From assembly GCA_039583875.1 (NCBI GenBank), contig CM077166.1:92660094-92724093 (forward strand): a stretch of 64,000 nucleotides of DNA, given 5' to 3'. Positions 22,821 to 34,044 of the stretch are shown piece after piece. The translations under genes and the position numbers were made by a program. Positions within the stretch are counted from its first letter, which is position 1. Every line of letters begins with the position of its first letter. The notes below the pieces were generated by a model that searched no databases, was not told where the DNA came from, and saw only the letters and a list, made by a program, of their open reading frames with translations. Source of the DNA: Platanthera guangdongensis (lineage: Eukaryota; Streptophyta; Magnoliopsida; Asparagales; Orchidaceae).

Positions 22821-25673
22821 ATGGCGCCAAAGCTTGAGGAGAACATCAACGAAGGGTATGAACTGGTGCGCGATGCGTTTGGTGATGCAGAACAAGAAAT
22901 CAAGACTGTGATAATCCTAGTTGCAGACTCAGGGTTGGAATTTCTTGTTTCTGAACCTACTAAAATCTGGAAGAAAGAGGTACTGGAATTCCTCAATAGA
23001 GCTGAAGTGGACGAATCTGGATACAAGATCAAATCCAGAGTTCATGGTGCAAAGGTTAAGGTTTCACCAAAAAGTCTGAGAAAGGTACTTCAGTTCCCTA
23101 GAACTAAAGAAGATGATGAAGTTAGTACTTCAAAGACCAGAGAAGCTCTAACTTGGTGTGGACTAGATTCTAAAATGAAAATTGGATCTGTTTTCAATAG
23201 AAAAGGCATGAACAACCAAGGGAAATTCATGTCAGAAATAGTTGGCAAAGTGATTTTAAGCAAACCTGGAGGGCATGATAGGGTCTCTGCCCATATGTTC
23301 AGCATTATGACCAGGATAATCTTCAATCTGAAAAATAACTGGTCTGTAGTGATCTTTGAGAAGATCAAGGAAAGCCTGAAGAAGCCCAACTTGGGCAGGA
23401 TCTTAAGTCTATACCTTGCTGGAAGTATTCCAGAGGTAATGAGTCAAGTTGCTGGAACAAAAATAAATCATATGAGGAAAATGGATATGAGGATATTCTC
23501 TAGATGGGATAGGGTGTTGTCTAAAGAGATGCCAACCCCTGAGAAGATCACTCCTGAGAAAGCAACACCTCTAAAGAAGAAGAAGAAGTCTGCCCCAGTG
23601 GCTCAGGATCCATCTAGCAGCTCTGGGAGTGAAGAGCAAGTTGTTTTCTCATCTGATGAGCATGAAGAAGAGACTATTGAGAAGACTCCAGCTCAACAAG
23701 TAGTTGCTGAAAGGCAGGGGGAGCTACCACCAGCTAGCCCCTTACACCAGGATCAAGTCCAGGGGGAGCCTCTAGTTGTAGAAGAATCAACTACCCTGGA
23801 AAGTGAGCAAGCAACCCACATCATCCATGAGGTAATCACTAAGCTTAATGCTTTAGATTTCCCTATAATGGATAATGTATTGTCTGATTTCCTAAATTCT
23901 GACAATCAGCAAACACAGATTGATAGTCAAGTCCTATATGTTGTCATGGAGGACACATCTATTACAATTCAAGTTGTATCTGATCCAGTGGTTGATGAGC
24001 CAAGAATTTCTCCAGCTCATTCTCCACAAGAATTTGCAATGGAAGATTTATTTCTAAATCTGGATCAACAAGACTTTGACAAGGACAATGCTGCTGCTGA
24101 GGGAAAAAATGCTCCAATTGAGGGGGAGCAAGTGCAAATTCATGAAGAACCTGCAAGACAAGAGACTGAGAAGGCACCAGATGTGCAGAAGGAGTTACCC
24201 CCAAGCCCTAAGGAGAGGGTAGAAATTGCTAGCTCCTCAGCTTCTGAAGATGAGGAAGCTGCAAGGGCAAAGAAAAAGAAATTTCAAGTATTCAGAAGAA
24301 GAAGCCAGAGTTATAAGAAGGCTCTCCAAACTGTTGCTCCATAACCTATATCACTGCCAGCTCCAACTGTTGATTATAGTGCTCTAATGGTTGCAATGCA
24401 AATCAAGCTTGATGAGCACATGCAGGCCATTGAGAAGTATGTGGATGAAGGGCAGAAATCATTGCAGTTTGATCTGGCCCAGGATATAAAGTCTATAAGA
24501 TTTGAAATGAATCTTAATAAGAAGGAAATGACAGACTACTTCAACAAGGGAGGAAATGCAGTAGTGTACTTGGCTACACATCAGGAGACGATAAAGGCTC
24601 AAGTAGATGACATTGCACTGAAGCAAGGGTATATACTGGAAAATCAGCTCATAATGAATGATAACCTCACTGCTTCCCATAATGCAATTATTACAGAGAT
24701 GAAGAGCATAGCTGCTGGCCTTCCTACTTCTACTGCTACTGCCAAAGCAGAATTTGACAAAGTATTCCAAGAAGAAATAACTGTTGTTAAGACTGCCATC
24801 CAAGACTCACAGAAGATCATAACTGACAAACTCCAAAGGTTAAAACCTTTCTTTAAAGATGGGGTTAATTATTTGGATAATCAAGTGAGATTTCAAAAGG
24901 ATGATGTCAGAGATCACATAGAAAGAGAAGTCATAAAGGGGGAGAGAGTGTTAGTCAAGGCCAGCTCTGATCATGCTAAGTGGATATCTAATTCTATCAG
25001 AGCAACTCTTGGATATCCTCCTCTTTGTGATGATGATAATGTGGCAGAATCTGGAATTCATCCTGCATATCTAGGAGGGGAGCAACCTGAAGTGGCTCAA
25101 GTCATCTACCCTCCTCCAGATTTTGATATGATTCATGCTGATATACAGTCCATGTATAGCCCACCTGGGGGCAAGGACAATGTCATTATATAAAACGTTG
25201 TTCAGCCAATCTCTGAAGCTATGCAAGAAGCTATGCAGAAAGAAGAAGAGACTAGATTGTCTAAAAAGAGGTTCAGGGAGCAAGCTGAACAAAGACCTGA
25301 CTTTGAGCAGTGAAGCCCCACCTCTAGGAACATTATTTTGACTGCATGGAAAGCTGCAAAAGATAACATTCATGACAGGAACAAGTGGTTTTCTGAGGCT
25401 GAATGGAGAAAGCATGAGTCAAGGCAGGAGGCTATAGTCCAATATAGAAGAAAGGCCAAGATGGGAAAGCTACCTCCTACTGCCTAGGATCCTAGCAAGT
25501 ACTTTCCAAAGCCTTATCATTATTTTGAAAGGCAAAAGATTAAGGCTGAGGAACTTAAGAAGAAAGATCTGAAAGGCAGGAAGCCTGCTGATGCTGAAGT
25601 TGCTGAAGCTCCTGTTCAAGCCAAAGTACAAGCTGGAAAAGGAATAGTGATCAAGGAGCCTGAACAGAAATAG
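22821..25673 (+). pseudogene. ORF3 of element C (post-pol ORF, function unknown)
   Basis: ATG 22821 (CTAATGGCG) starts a reading in a frame different from pol. Order: a globular N-domain of about 240 residues (EGYELVRDAFGD, FMSEIVGKV, NLGRILSLYLAG, INHMRKMD), a long acidic Ser/Glu/Pro linker, a predicted coiled coil (24390-24900), and a conserved C-terminal block (TLGYPPL, YFPKPYHYFERQ, GKGIVIKEP). In-frame stops: TAA 24342, TAA 25191, TGA 25311 (Trp position), TAG 25485; final TAG 25671-25673. SIRE1-type elements have an env-like ORF at this place, but I see no signal peptide, transmembrane segment or glycoprotein-like cysteines, so I would not call this env. Confidence 0.8.
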
Positions 25674-25948
25674 AATTAGAATTTTCTTAAAGTTTACTAT
25701 GTAATCTTTTTGATGTAAAACATTCTGTAAACTTTTGAAAATGAATATGACAGATATTAGAACAATGTGTTATATGTTAAATCTATTTCATATTTGTTCT
25801 GTGATGATGTCTATGTATACATGTTTGATTGATACATGTTTATGATTGCCCTGCTATATATAATCCTGCTTTACATCATTTTGTAATTTTATTATGAATG
25901 GTGTATATTATTGACTAAGGGTTATGACTTCTCCAAATAGGGGGAGAT
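25674..25948 (+). other. 3' UTR and polypurine tract of element C
   Basis: AT-rich spacer without a gene, ending in the plus-strand primer AAATAGGGGGAGAT (25935-25948) right before the LTR. Confidence 0.85.
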
Positions 25949-27972
25949 TGTTGGGTACATTGGTTCAAATATACCTGATTTGAAGAAGCCTCACCCAACT
26001 CAATGATATACATCAAAATGTATTTGATGTGTTTTGAGTTTACTTGTGCAGGCTAAGTATTTGCAGGAAAGAAGAAAAAGTTTCTAAGTACATGTGTCGA
26101 CATCCAGAGGGAAAGTGTCGACACTTAAGAAGACTTGTGTCGACACCCAGGCAAGCAGTGTCGACACTTGGAGTATTTGTGTTGACACCAGGGATGCTGA
26201 GTCGACACCAGACAGAAAGTGTCGACACAAGGAGCTGTGTCGACACTCAATGAAGAAGAGTGCAGTGAAGCTGTGTCGACACATAGCAGTTGTGTCGACA
26301 CCCAGTGAAACTGTGTCTACACTAGAAAGTGTCGACACTTGGAGGCTGTGTCGACACTCAGCAAAAGTTAGCAGAGACTAAGTATAGGTGTCGACACCCA
26401 GAGCAATGTGTCGACACACAACAGAAGAGTCAACACTTGAAGAAAGTGTCGACACAAGAAAGAATGTGTCGACACTCAGCTGAAGACTCAACACTTGAAG
26501 AAAGTGTCGACACAAGGAGCTGTGTCGACACTTAGTAAAGATCAGCAAAGTTCAACAAAAATATTCTAAGTACAAGTGTCGACACTAAGGGGATGTGTCG
26601 ACACTCAGCCAGAGACTCGACAGAAGAAGAATGTGTCGACACAAGGAGCTGTGTCGACACTCAGCAAGTATCAACACTGAAGACATGTGTCGACACCAAG
26701 AAGCAGTGTCGACACTTAACAGATTCAACGCATGAAGATGTGTCGACACAAAGGAGTAGTGTCGACACTTACAAGAATTCAGCAAAATACTGAAGTACAA
26801 GTACTTGTGTCAACACACAATTTCAGTGTCGACACATGAAGAAGAAGTAGTGTCGTGATATAAAGTCTACAACACAAGGAGTTGTGTCGACACCTTGTAG
26901 GCTAGTGTCGACACTTAGACAACTTGTGTCGACACTTGGTCTATAAGTGTCGACACTTAAAGACAGACAGTCTCGACACTCACAGACAGTTACAAAATTT
27001 TCTAGAACTGACTGGATGACTTGACAGCTGCCATTCCAGCCGGTCTACTGCACCTGTCAGTGTTGTCAGAATTCAGTTATGGACCGGACCAGCCGGTTAC
27101 CATGAAGAAGGCCTATAAATAGGCTTATGTTGTCTACAGAAAGTGGTTGTTCAGATTATTGATCAAGTATTTAACAAAGAAGATCTAGCTATTCCTTGAA
27201 GAATCAAGTGCAGATCTAAGAAGTTGGAGAGAGAGAGCTCCATCCAAGAAATCAGTTGTTGGAACCAGACTGAGAAGAAGGGTTCAGATTTATTCTGAAT
27301 CTTAAGTAGCAGAGATCAAGGATCAACTGCAGAAGAAGTCAATCTTATTGAGTTCTACATTCAAGAAGCTTTGAAGAAAGCCAAGTCAGATTGATTTCAG
27401 CTGAGTTCTTCCAAGAACTCATCAAGAAACTCACAACTCTCCTCTCTTGTCTCTGAGTTGCTGAGTTAATATTATTGTATTCATATTTTCTTGTAGGATC
27501 CTTTGGATCTGAGTCTTGTAAGCTTGTAATTATAAAGGCTGAGTGTAGGAGATATAAATCTCTGAGTGTAGGCCTTGGTGGCTGAGTGTAGGCCTTGGTG
27601 GCTGAGTGTAGGCCTTGGTGGCTGAGTGTAGGCCTTGGTGGCTGAGTGTAGGCTTTGTGAAGAAGCTGAGTTGTAGGGCCTTGGGCCTGAGGTGTAGGAA
27701 CCTGTTTTGGGTTCTGAGATTGTGGAGAAGTTGGGCCGAATCTAGTACACCGCTAGATAGGCTAAGGGGGAAAGTGGATGTACCCAAACCTTGGGGAACC
27801 ACTATAAAACTGTGTGTCTACTATGTGTTGTGGTTTGCTGTGATTGCTGTGTGATTGCTGTGCAAAAGTAGATATAAATCTATGTTAGAAACTGATTGTT
27901 GGCATAAAAAGTTAAAAACGATTCAAGTCACCTATTCACCCCCCTCTAGGTGTTTAGGTACAATATCTTTCA
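25949..27972 (+). repeat. Element C 3' LTR
   Basis: 2024 bp, co-linear with 14964-16987 without indels. Palindrome array 26093-26960, TATA box 27114-27121, GGCTGAGTGTAGGCCTTGGT tandem 27537-27655. Followed by the CTCCC duplication (27973-27977). Confidence 0.95.
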
Positions 27973-28142
27973 CTCCCTGATCTAAGAAGAAATTTGCTAG
28001 AATTCAGAAGGTGGAAAGAAGCTAGATCAAGAATCTACTTCAACATTCTCCAGCCAAGATCTACCCTAATTTTAACTTCAAAAAGCTTTGAAAAGCTAAG
28101 AAAGCTTAGATCAAATCCATTACAACAAGGATCAAGGGAAGC
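27973..28142 (+). repeat. Element A 3' LTR, piece 3 of 4
   Basis: Continues the A leader region after C. Its last 85 bp (28058-28142) recur, with five differences, at 33288-33372 on the other side of D. Confidence 0.75.
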
Positions 28143-28304
28143 AGAAGCGGTGGGTTGGGCCTCACCCATCTCTAAATCGGTATCAACACTACCAGTCATA
28201 CCTATCTTACGCCTCAACGCTGGTGCACTAAGCAGAGCTCCTGCGTACTCTTGCCGGTTGCTGCACCAGACTTTATTTGGCCAAGTGCTAAACCACACTT
28301 GCCG
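28143..28304. repeat. 162-bp direct repeat within D, copy 1
   Basis: Matches 29281-29442 over exactly 162 bp (AGAAGCGGTG to CTTGCCG) at roughly 85-88% identity by eye. This copy forms the very left edge of D, where an LTR terminus is expected. Confidence 0.85.
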
Positions 28305-29280
28305 CACTTCCCTATGATACTAGTTTTTAAGACCCTATTTTTTTCTTTTAAACCACCAGGTCTTATACCCAGAACCGCCGCTTTGCGGTGACACCAACAA
28401 ACCCGGGAAGGTCGTAACTACAAAACGCCGATCCTGCCGGCCATACCGATCACAGAAGAGTAGAATAAATATAAGAGTGCATGAAAACTCAAATACTGGT
28501 TCACAAAAATCACATGAAATATAGTATAATTCTCCACGAAGGGAGAGTCCACAGTAATGATAAAACAAAGTACTAAAGAGGGCTCCTGCCCCATACATCA
28601 AAATCCTCTCTACAAATTACTCAATTGCGGAAGAAAATCTATTATATCTACTAATGGTCGGGACTTACTATCCCTGCTGGCTGGACTCCCGTGCTAGACT
28701 GCCCCTTCACCATGCGCACTGACCTCTGGGGCTGCATCTCCTGGTTCGGCTCCACGATCCCCTAAAATGATTTGGTCAATGACTGTTAGTCTAAAAGACT
28801 AAGTCCTATCATCCTGTACCCCTCCCCCATGGCTCCTAGGTACCGAGCGGGGAGGAGGAAAGGAGAGATAATGAAGGTGGAGAGTAACAAAGGTAAGCAG
28901 GTGGCGGCGGAACTAATCTATCATGAGTTCATAAATAAAGCAAGTATATGTGAGCAGCAGTAAGTAAGCAGCATAAGTATACACAAGAATAAGTAAGCAA
29001 GTATAGTATGAGATGGTAAACTAAGTAACTATGACATATAGGAATGCCCATACAAATCTATTGACCAAGTGGTCGTTTTGCAAGGCCTATTGTATAAAGT
29101 GTCCCATACCAATTTATATAATAAGAGTCAAGGGTTATATGAAATGATGATGCTATGTCATGCAAGTATGCCATGATGTGAACATGCAAGTGCAACACAC
29201 ACACTCGACTCTGTGCACACATACCTTTAGTTCCCCCTTTCTGGAGCCTAACCTCCCAGGATACCTCCATAGTGGCAAAC

Positions 29281-29442
29281 AGAAGCGGTGAGTTGGGCCT
29301 CGCCCACCTCTAAACCGGTATCAGCACCACCAGTCAGACCTATCATAAGCCTCAATGCTGGTGCACTAAGCGGAGCTTCTGCGTACTCTTGCCGGTTGCC
29401 GCACCGCACTTTATTTGGCCAAGTGCTAAACCACCCTTGCCG
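29281..29442. repeat. 162-bp direct repeat within D, copy 2
   Basis: Internal partner of 28143-28304. It is embedded in continuous D sequence and so probably the source copy. Confidence 0.85.
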
Positions 29443-32400
29443 GGTCAACATATTGGTGTCGGTGCGATGACTCTCCAATACCGAAGACCCACCACCTTAT
29501 ATATTATGCACATGCAACATTAATGTTTTTCCCACTGAGCCAAAGCTCTCCGGACAATCCTATCCATCATAATTATCTACCGAGCCAAAGCTCCCCGGGC
29601 TAACCCGTCCGTCACAAAACCATCTGAGCCATCGGATCGCCGGGCTAACCTGCCCATCACCAAAACCACCGAGCCTACTGCTCGTGAGACCTAACCTGAC
29701 TTCCATAACACCAGGGAGTATGAGTGTAAGTGTAACCCTAGAGTATTTCTAATTACTCTTCCATTCCATTTATTCCTACGACTTACGTTAACATTGGACT
29801 GCCCAAGGCATTACCTGTGAAGGGCTCTCGAGGGCACTGGGAACTACGATGGGCTGAAGCCCAAAGCTCCCTTTCGCAAGGCACTTACTATTATTGGTTA
29901 TTACCCAATTCCCGAACTCTTTTAACATTATTCTGGATCTAACCCTAGTGTATTTAACTCTCTCTCTCTCTCCACAGAAAAGACGATCTTTCGTCAATCT
30001 CGAGCACCTCTTAACACTAGTCAACCCAACCCTCTCCTCATCATGACTCATATTGAAGCTCTCTTTTTATTTTTCACTTTACCAAGATCAGTAAACCAAT
30101 AACCCCATCTCCCTATGTCCATTCCACATATTATCACAAATTCCGCAGTTTTACTGAATGCAGACAACCAAAGCTATATGATATACATGATAGGAGGTAC
30201 TCCAAATTTTCATCCAAATGCCCTAAGATAATTGATGAGGGTCTATCATGACACATTTATCCCAAATCCAGAAACTTGTAATTTTCCTAATTAATTTAGC
30301 ATTTAATAAATTTTTCCAAATATAAGGCCATGAGTAATGTTGAACATGAAGTACTAGATTTCCTCAAGTTATGGCCTTCCAAAAATTATGAATACCATAT
30401 GATATCAAGATATCAGTGAATACCAAATTTCATAGATTTTTATAAAAATAATAACCTCTAAATAAGTAATTCAAAGTAATTCAAATAATTGGAGTTAAAG
30501 AAAGGAGTAGCATAAATCATAGTCCAAAAATTACATAAAAATTACCAGAGCTTTAATATGATCATAAATCATTAGTGACTAAGTTTCATAACATTCTATG
30601 TTATTGTAACCATGATTTTATCAAAATCATCATTATGGGCAACATAAAGATTATAACTAAGAGTATGAGCTAATATCTTCCAAACATCCTACAATAATTT
30701 TCAGAGATTCATATTATTATAAAAATTCTTCTACCGAAATTTCATAAGGATCCAATGTCATATGACCCCTTCAATATTTTCCTAAAAGGTATAGGACTAA
30801 ACATTCCCTAATTTGTTTAGGTTGTGTGCCTAAGTCTAAATGTCACCAAATTCCTTCCTAGGACATTTCACCACCCTAAGATCACATGGACTAAAAACCA
30901 AGTCCATTCAAGGACATATCACCCCATGTCCTTCACAAACTCCCAAAGTTCATCCTTATGGTTTGAACTAGGGTTCTAGGTCAAATCCATCCTAATCCAC
31001 CCGAAACTCCATGTGAGTGTGTTTAATGTCATAATAAATCAGTGGACCAAGTTTCAACCTCTGTTGAGGTGATTTGGTCACTAAACACCACAAGGGACAA
31101 TTTAACCTAATTACCATTTTTTGGGCTAGGCTAGGGTTTACCAAATTACAAAACAAATCATCTCCAAATGGAATGAAATTTTTTAAAATGTCCTATATTG
31201 ACCCAAAGAACCACTTACAAAAATTTGGGAGAGTTTGGAGGTAATTAGACCCTTTAATTAATTCATACATGGATTATTAAATTTCTAAAAAAACTTTAGG
31301 AAATATTTTCCAAAAATTCCCATTTTTGGATATGATTTAGGTATAGGTAAGAGTGACCCCCATACAAAATTTCAAGTCATTTGGATTGTTGGATTGATGG
31401 GGGAACTTAAAACAATCTCTGACCTAGCCTAGGTATAGACCTCACAAAAATGAGTGTTGTGATCTGACCTGAACTTCAAATTTGTTCAAACTAAATTTAA
31501 ATTAAACTAGACTCTTATGTCTACAACTTTAGTGTATACCACTTTTACTATAGGGTGACCTAAGTAGTTTTAATAATTATTTCAAAACAGCCCAAAAACT
31601 GTGTCAGAAAATACATAAATCAAAATTTAATACACTAGATCTAGCATAGATCTTAAGCAGATCCAACGACTGTTGAGTTTCTTCTTCCTCTAGCCAATGG
31701 CCATGATTAACCCGACCTGGAGCATATTCTAAGCTCATTTTCTAGCCACCCAGCCACCTCCTTGGCCGGACACAACCGCCACCACTTCGTTGAGGTGGCG
31801 GCTATCGTCGGGTGGTGGCACGGCCGCCGGAGGGGCGGTTTCCGGCGAACCCGCATGGTAGAATAGGCCATGAAAATATGGAATTCCTCTCACCCAATCG
31901 GGCTCAATTGAGCCCGATTTCTCTCCTAAAAGATCTAAGATGCTAGCCCATGAAGAGAGGAGTAGAGGAGGTCCTGTGGGGAGAGCTGGAGGCGGGCCGA
32001 TCGTCGGAAAGCCATGAACGGTGGTGGCGCCGTCGGGTGTTCTGTAACAACTCTGTCAACTTGCTCAGCTCCTTCAGGTAAAGTGTGGAACCGACTCCTC
32101 TAGGTCCAGGGATGCTTTTAAGGTGGTTAATTGGGGAAGGGGGAGGGCCTAACACCAATTGCAATTAATGGCCATGAAATCTCTAATTTTCGGCCATGGT
32201 GGATCTCTGAATTCAGCCACCTAAACGCTGGGAAAAACCTCTAGTCTCCTCTAACTGATGAGGGGAAGATAAATCAAGACTTTAGAATCAATTGGAGAGG
32301 GACTCTTGCTCTCCCATGACCATTAATGGCTTTCTCTCTCCTCTCTCTCTCTCTTTCTTATGGGAGAATTTAAATTCAGCCACTTGGTGGTTGATTATGA

Positions 32401-32687
32401 TTATTCAACTCCTCATAAATGATGAGGGGGAATGTATCCATCAATTGGAGAGGCCCTTGATCTCCCTTGGCCATGAATGGCCTCCTTTTTCATTCTCTCC
32501 TCCATTAAAGGGAAAAAATGGAGTTTTTCTCTCTCCTAGTCATCAAGGCCAATTTTGATGACTACTCCAGCCTAATGGCACCCCACTAACCCCCATAATA
32601 TTCATGGAAATATGGCTATCCTAAGGGGAATTGGTCTTGAGCTTGAGTTTGCCCATTTGAGCTAGTTTGACATATTTCAAGGATTGA

Positions 32688-33020
32688 GTTGACCTTGGTC
32701 AAATTAACCATTTAGGTTGACCCCAATGGGTCCATGGTGACCCATTGGCCTCCCCTAAGGTCTAGGAAGGCTTGGGTAGGGATGGTTGGGCATCTTGGGG
32801 GTCACTTGACCCTTAGTTTGGGCACTTTGATCTTTTTAGAGCTAGGGTTGACTTGGGTCAACTCAGCCTCTTTAGTTGACCCCAATTGTTCCTTGGTGAC
32901 CCATTGGCCTCCCTTAGGGGTTGGGAAGGTATAGGTTGATCCCTTTGGCTAAGGGGAGGTCAATTGGGCATGAGTGAGCTTAGTTTGACCTAATTAGGGC
33001 TTGCGTTGACTTTGGTCAAC
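32688..33020. repeat. 159-bp-period repeat with GTTGAC...GTCAA palindrome in D
   Basis: GTTGACCTTGGTCAA (32688), GTTGACTTGGGTCAAC (32847) and GTTGACTTTGGTCAAC (33005) recur at about 159 bp. They lie within degenerate units that also share TTGACCCCAATGG-like and GGTGACCCATTGGCCTCCC segments. Confidence 0.75.
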
Positions 33021-33287
33021 ATGACCTTTTTATTTGACCCTAGTGGGTCTATATGGCTCTACTGGACCCTCTAATAGGTTAATAATGCGGTAGTGGGGTC
33101 ATGCAGTCATGGTGAAGCCCTATAGTCATCCCTAAGCTAATAATTAGAATTCTACTATTTGCAGACTAAGGTGGTTCATACACAAGTTCCCAAATTCACC
33201 CCAACCTTTTGGTACTTCCCAGGGTTTTGTCATGACCCAGTCATTACAAAACCATACTAGGGATCTAGAAGTCTGAGGGATGTTACA

Positions 33288-34044
33288 GATCTACCCTAAT
33301 TTCAACTTCAAGAAGCTTTGAAAAGCTAAGAAGGGTTAGATCAAATCCATTACCACAAGGATCAAGGGAAGCTGACATATCAAGATCATATCAAGAAGCA
33401 GTCACACATTTCTCTCTTGCAGGGTGACTAATTTTGAATTAATTTCTTTTTCACAATTATTAATCTTGTAAGATCTACTTGTAGATCTGAGTGTAGGGGA
33501 ATCAATTTCTCTAAGTTGTAAGCCTGTGTTATAAAGGCTGAGGGGTAGGACAGGAATTGCTTGAGGTAGGAGAAGTGGGTATTTATCTGAGTTGTAGGAA
33601 CTGTATGTTCTGAGGTGTAGGGAAGGATTTGCCTGAGGAGTAGGAGTGTGAAAACATTCTGAGGTAGATTTCTTGGGAAGAGCTTGAATTGTAGGATCTT
33701 GGTGATCTTAGTGGTAAGACTTGTATATTCTGAGTTGTAGGAGCATGCTGGGCTCTGAGCTGTAAGATCTGAGGATCTGAGTAAAGGAAGAAGAAGGAGT
33801 TTGACCAAATCTAGTTCATTGCTAGATAGACGAAGGAGGAAAGTGGATGTACCCATAAATTGAGGAACCACTACAAAACTGTGTGTACTGTGTTGTGAAT
33901 AATGTGCTGTGATGGTTTTAATTGCTGAATAGTTTTCTTGTTCTATATGACTGGGGAAATTAACATAGAAAAGTTAACTTCCGAATCCAAAAAATAGCTA
34001 AGAATTAAATTGGACATATTCACCCCCATTCTAGATCACTCTCA
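33288..34044 (+). repeat. Element A 3' LTR, piece 4 of 4 (end)
   Basis: Resumes with the 85-bp duplicate (33288-33372). It shares with C the GATCTGAGTGTAGG-type tract, GGAGGAAAGTGGATGTACCC and the pre-terminal TATTCACCCCC. The probable terminus is CACTCTCA at 34044. No primer site follows, as expected for a 3' LTR. Confidence 0.75.

Larger units (their letters stand above)
14964..27972 (+). mobile_element. Element C: full-length Sirevirus-type Ty1/copia retrotransposon
   Basis: 13,009 bp with two LTRs of exactly 2024 bp and a perfect target duplication CTCCC (14959-14963, 27973-27977). The order is LTR, primer site, gag with two CCHC knuckles, protease-integrase-RT-RNase H (copia order), ORF3, polypurine tract, LTR. 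I count about 35 substitutions between the LTRs (roughly 1.7%) and no indel, so it is fairly young. Long LTRs, an extended coiled-coil gag tail and an extra ORF after pol are Sirevirus traits. Stops interrupt gag, pol and ORF3. Confidence 0.95.
28143..33287 (-). mobile_element. Element D: gypsy-like LTR (probable solo LTR, rearranged left end)
   Basis: The right end reads GATGTTACA, i.e. a minus-strand LTR start TGTAACATCCCTCAGAC, resembling Tekay-type LTR starts such as E. The left end lacks the expected TGTAAC terminus and abuts an 85-bp duplicate of A sequence. No reading frame with retroelement protein motifs occurs in 5.1 kb, so I read it as a long LTR rather than an internal region. AT-rich filler lies at 30100-31680. 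The U3 side holds a 159-bp-period repeat (32688-33020). Lineage is inferred only from the terminus. Confidence 0.6.

Noticed and set aside
22821..25673. Envelope gene of a plant retrovirus
   Set aside because: Position fits the SIRE1 env-like ORF, but I find no signal peptide, transmembrane helix or glycoprotein features.
28143..33287. Host gene fragment or intron-rich gene
   Set aside because: ORFs are short, in all frames and without motifs; the terminus TGTAACATCCC and the repeats fit an LTR.
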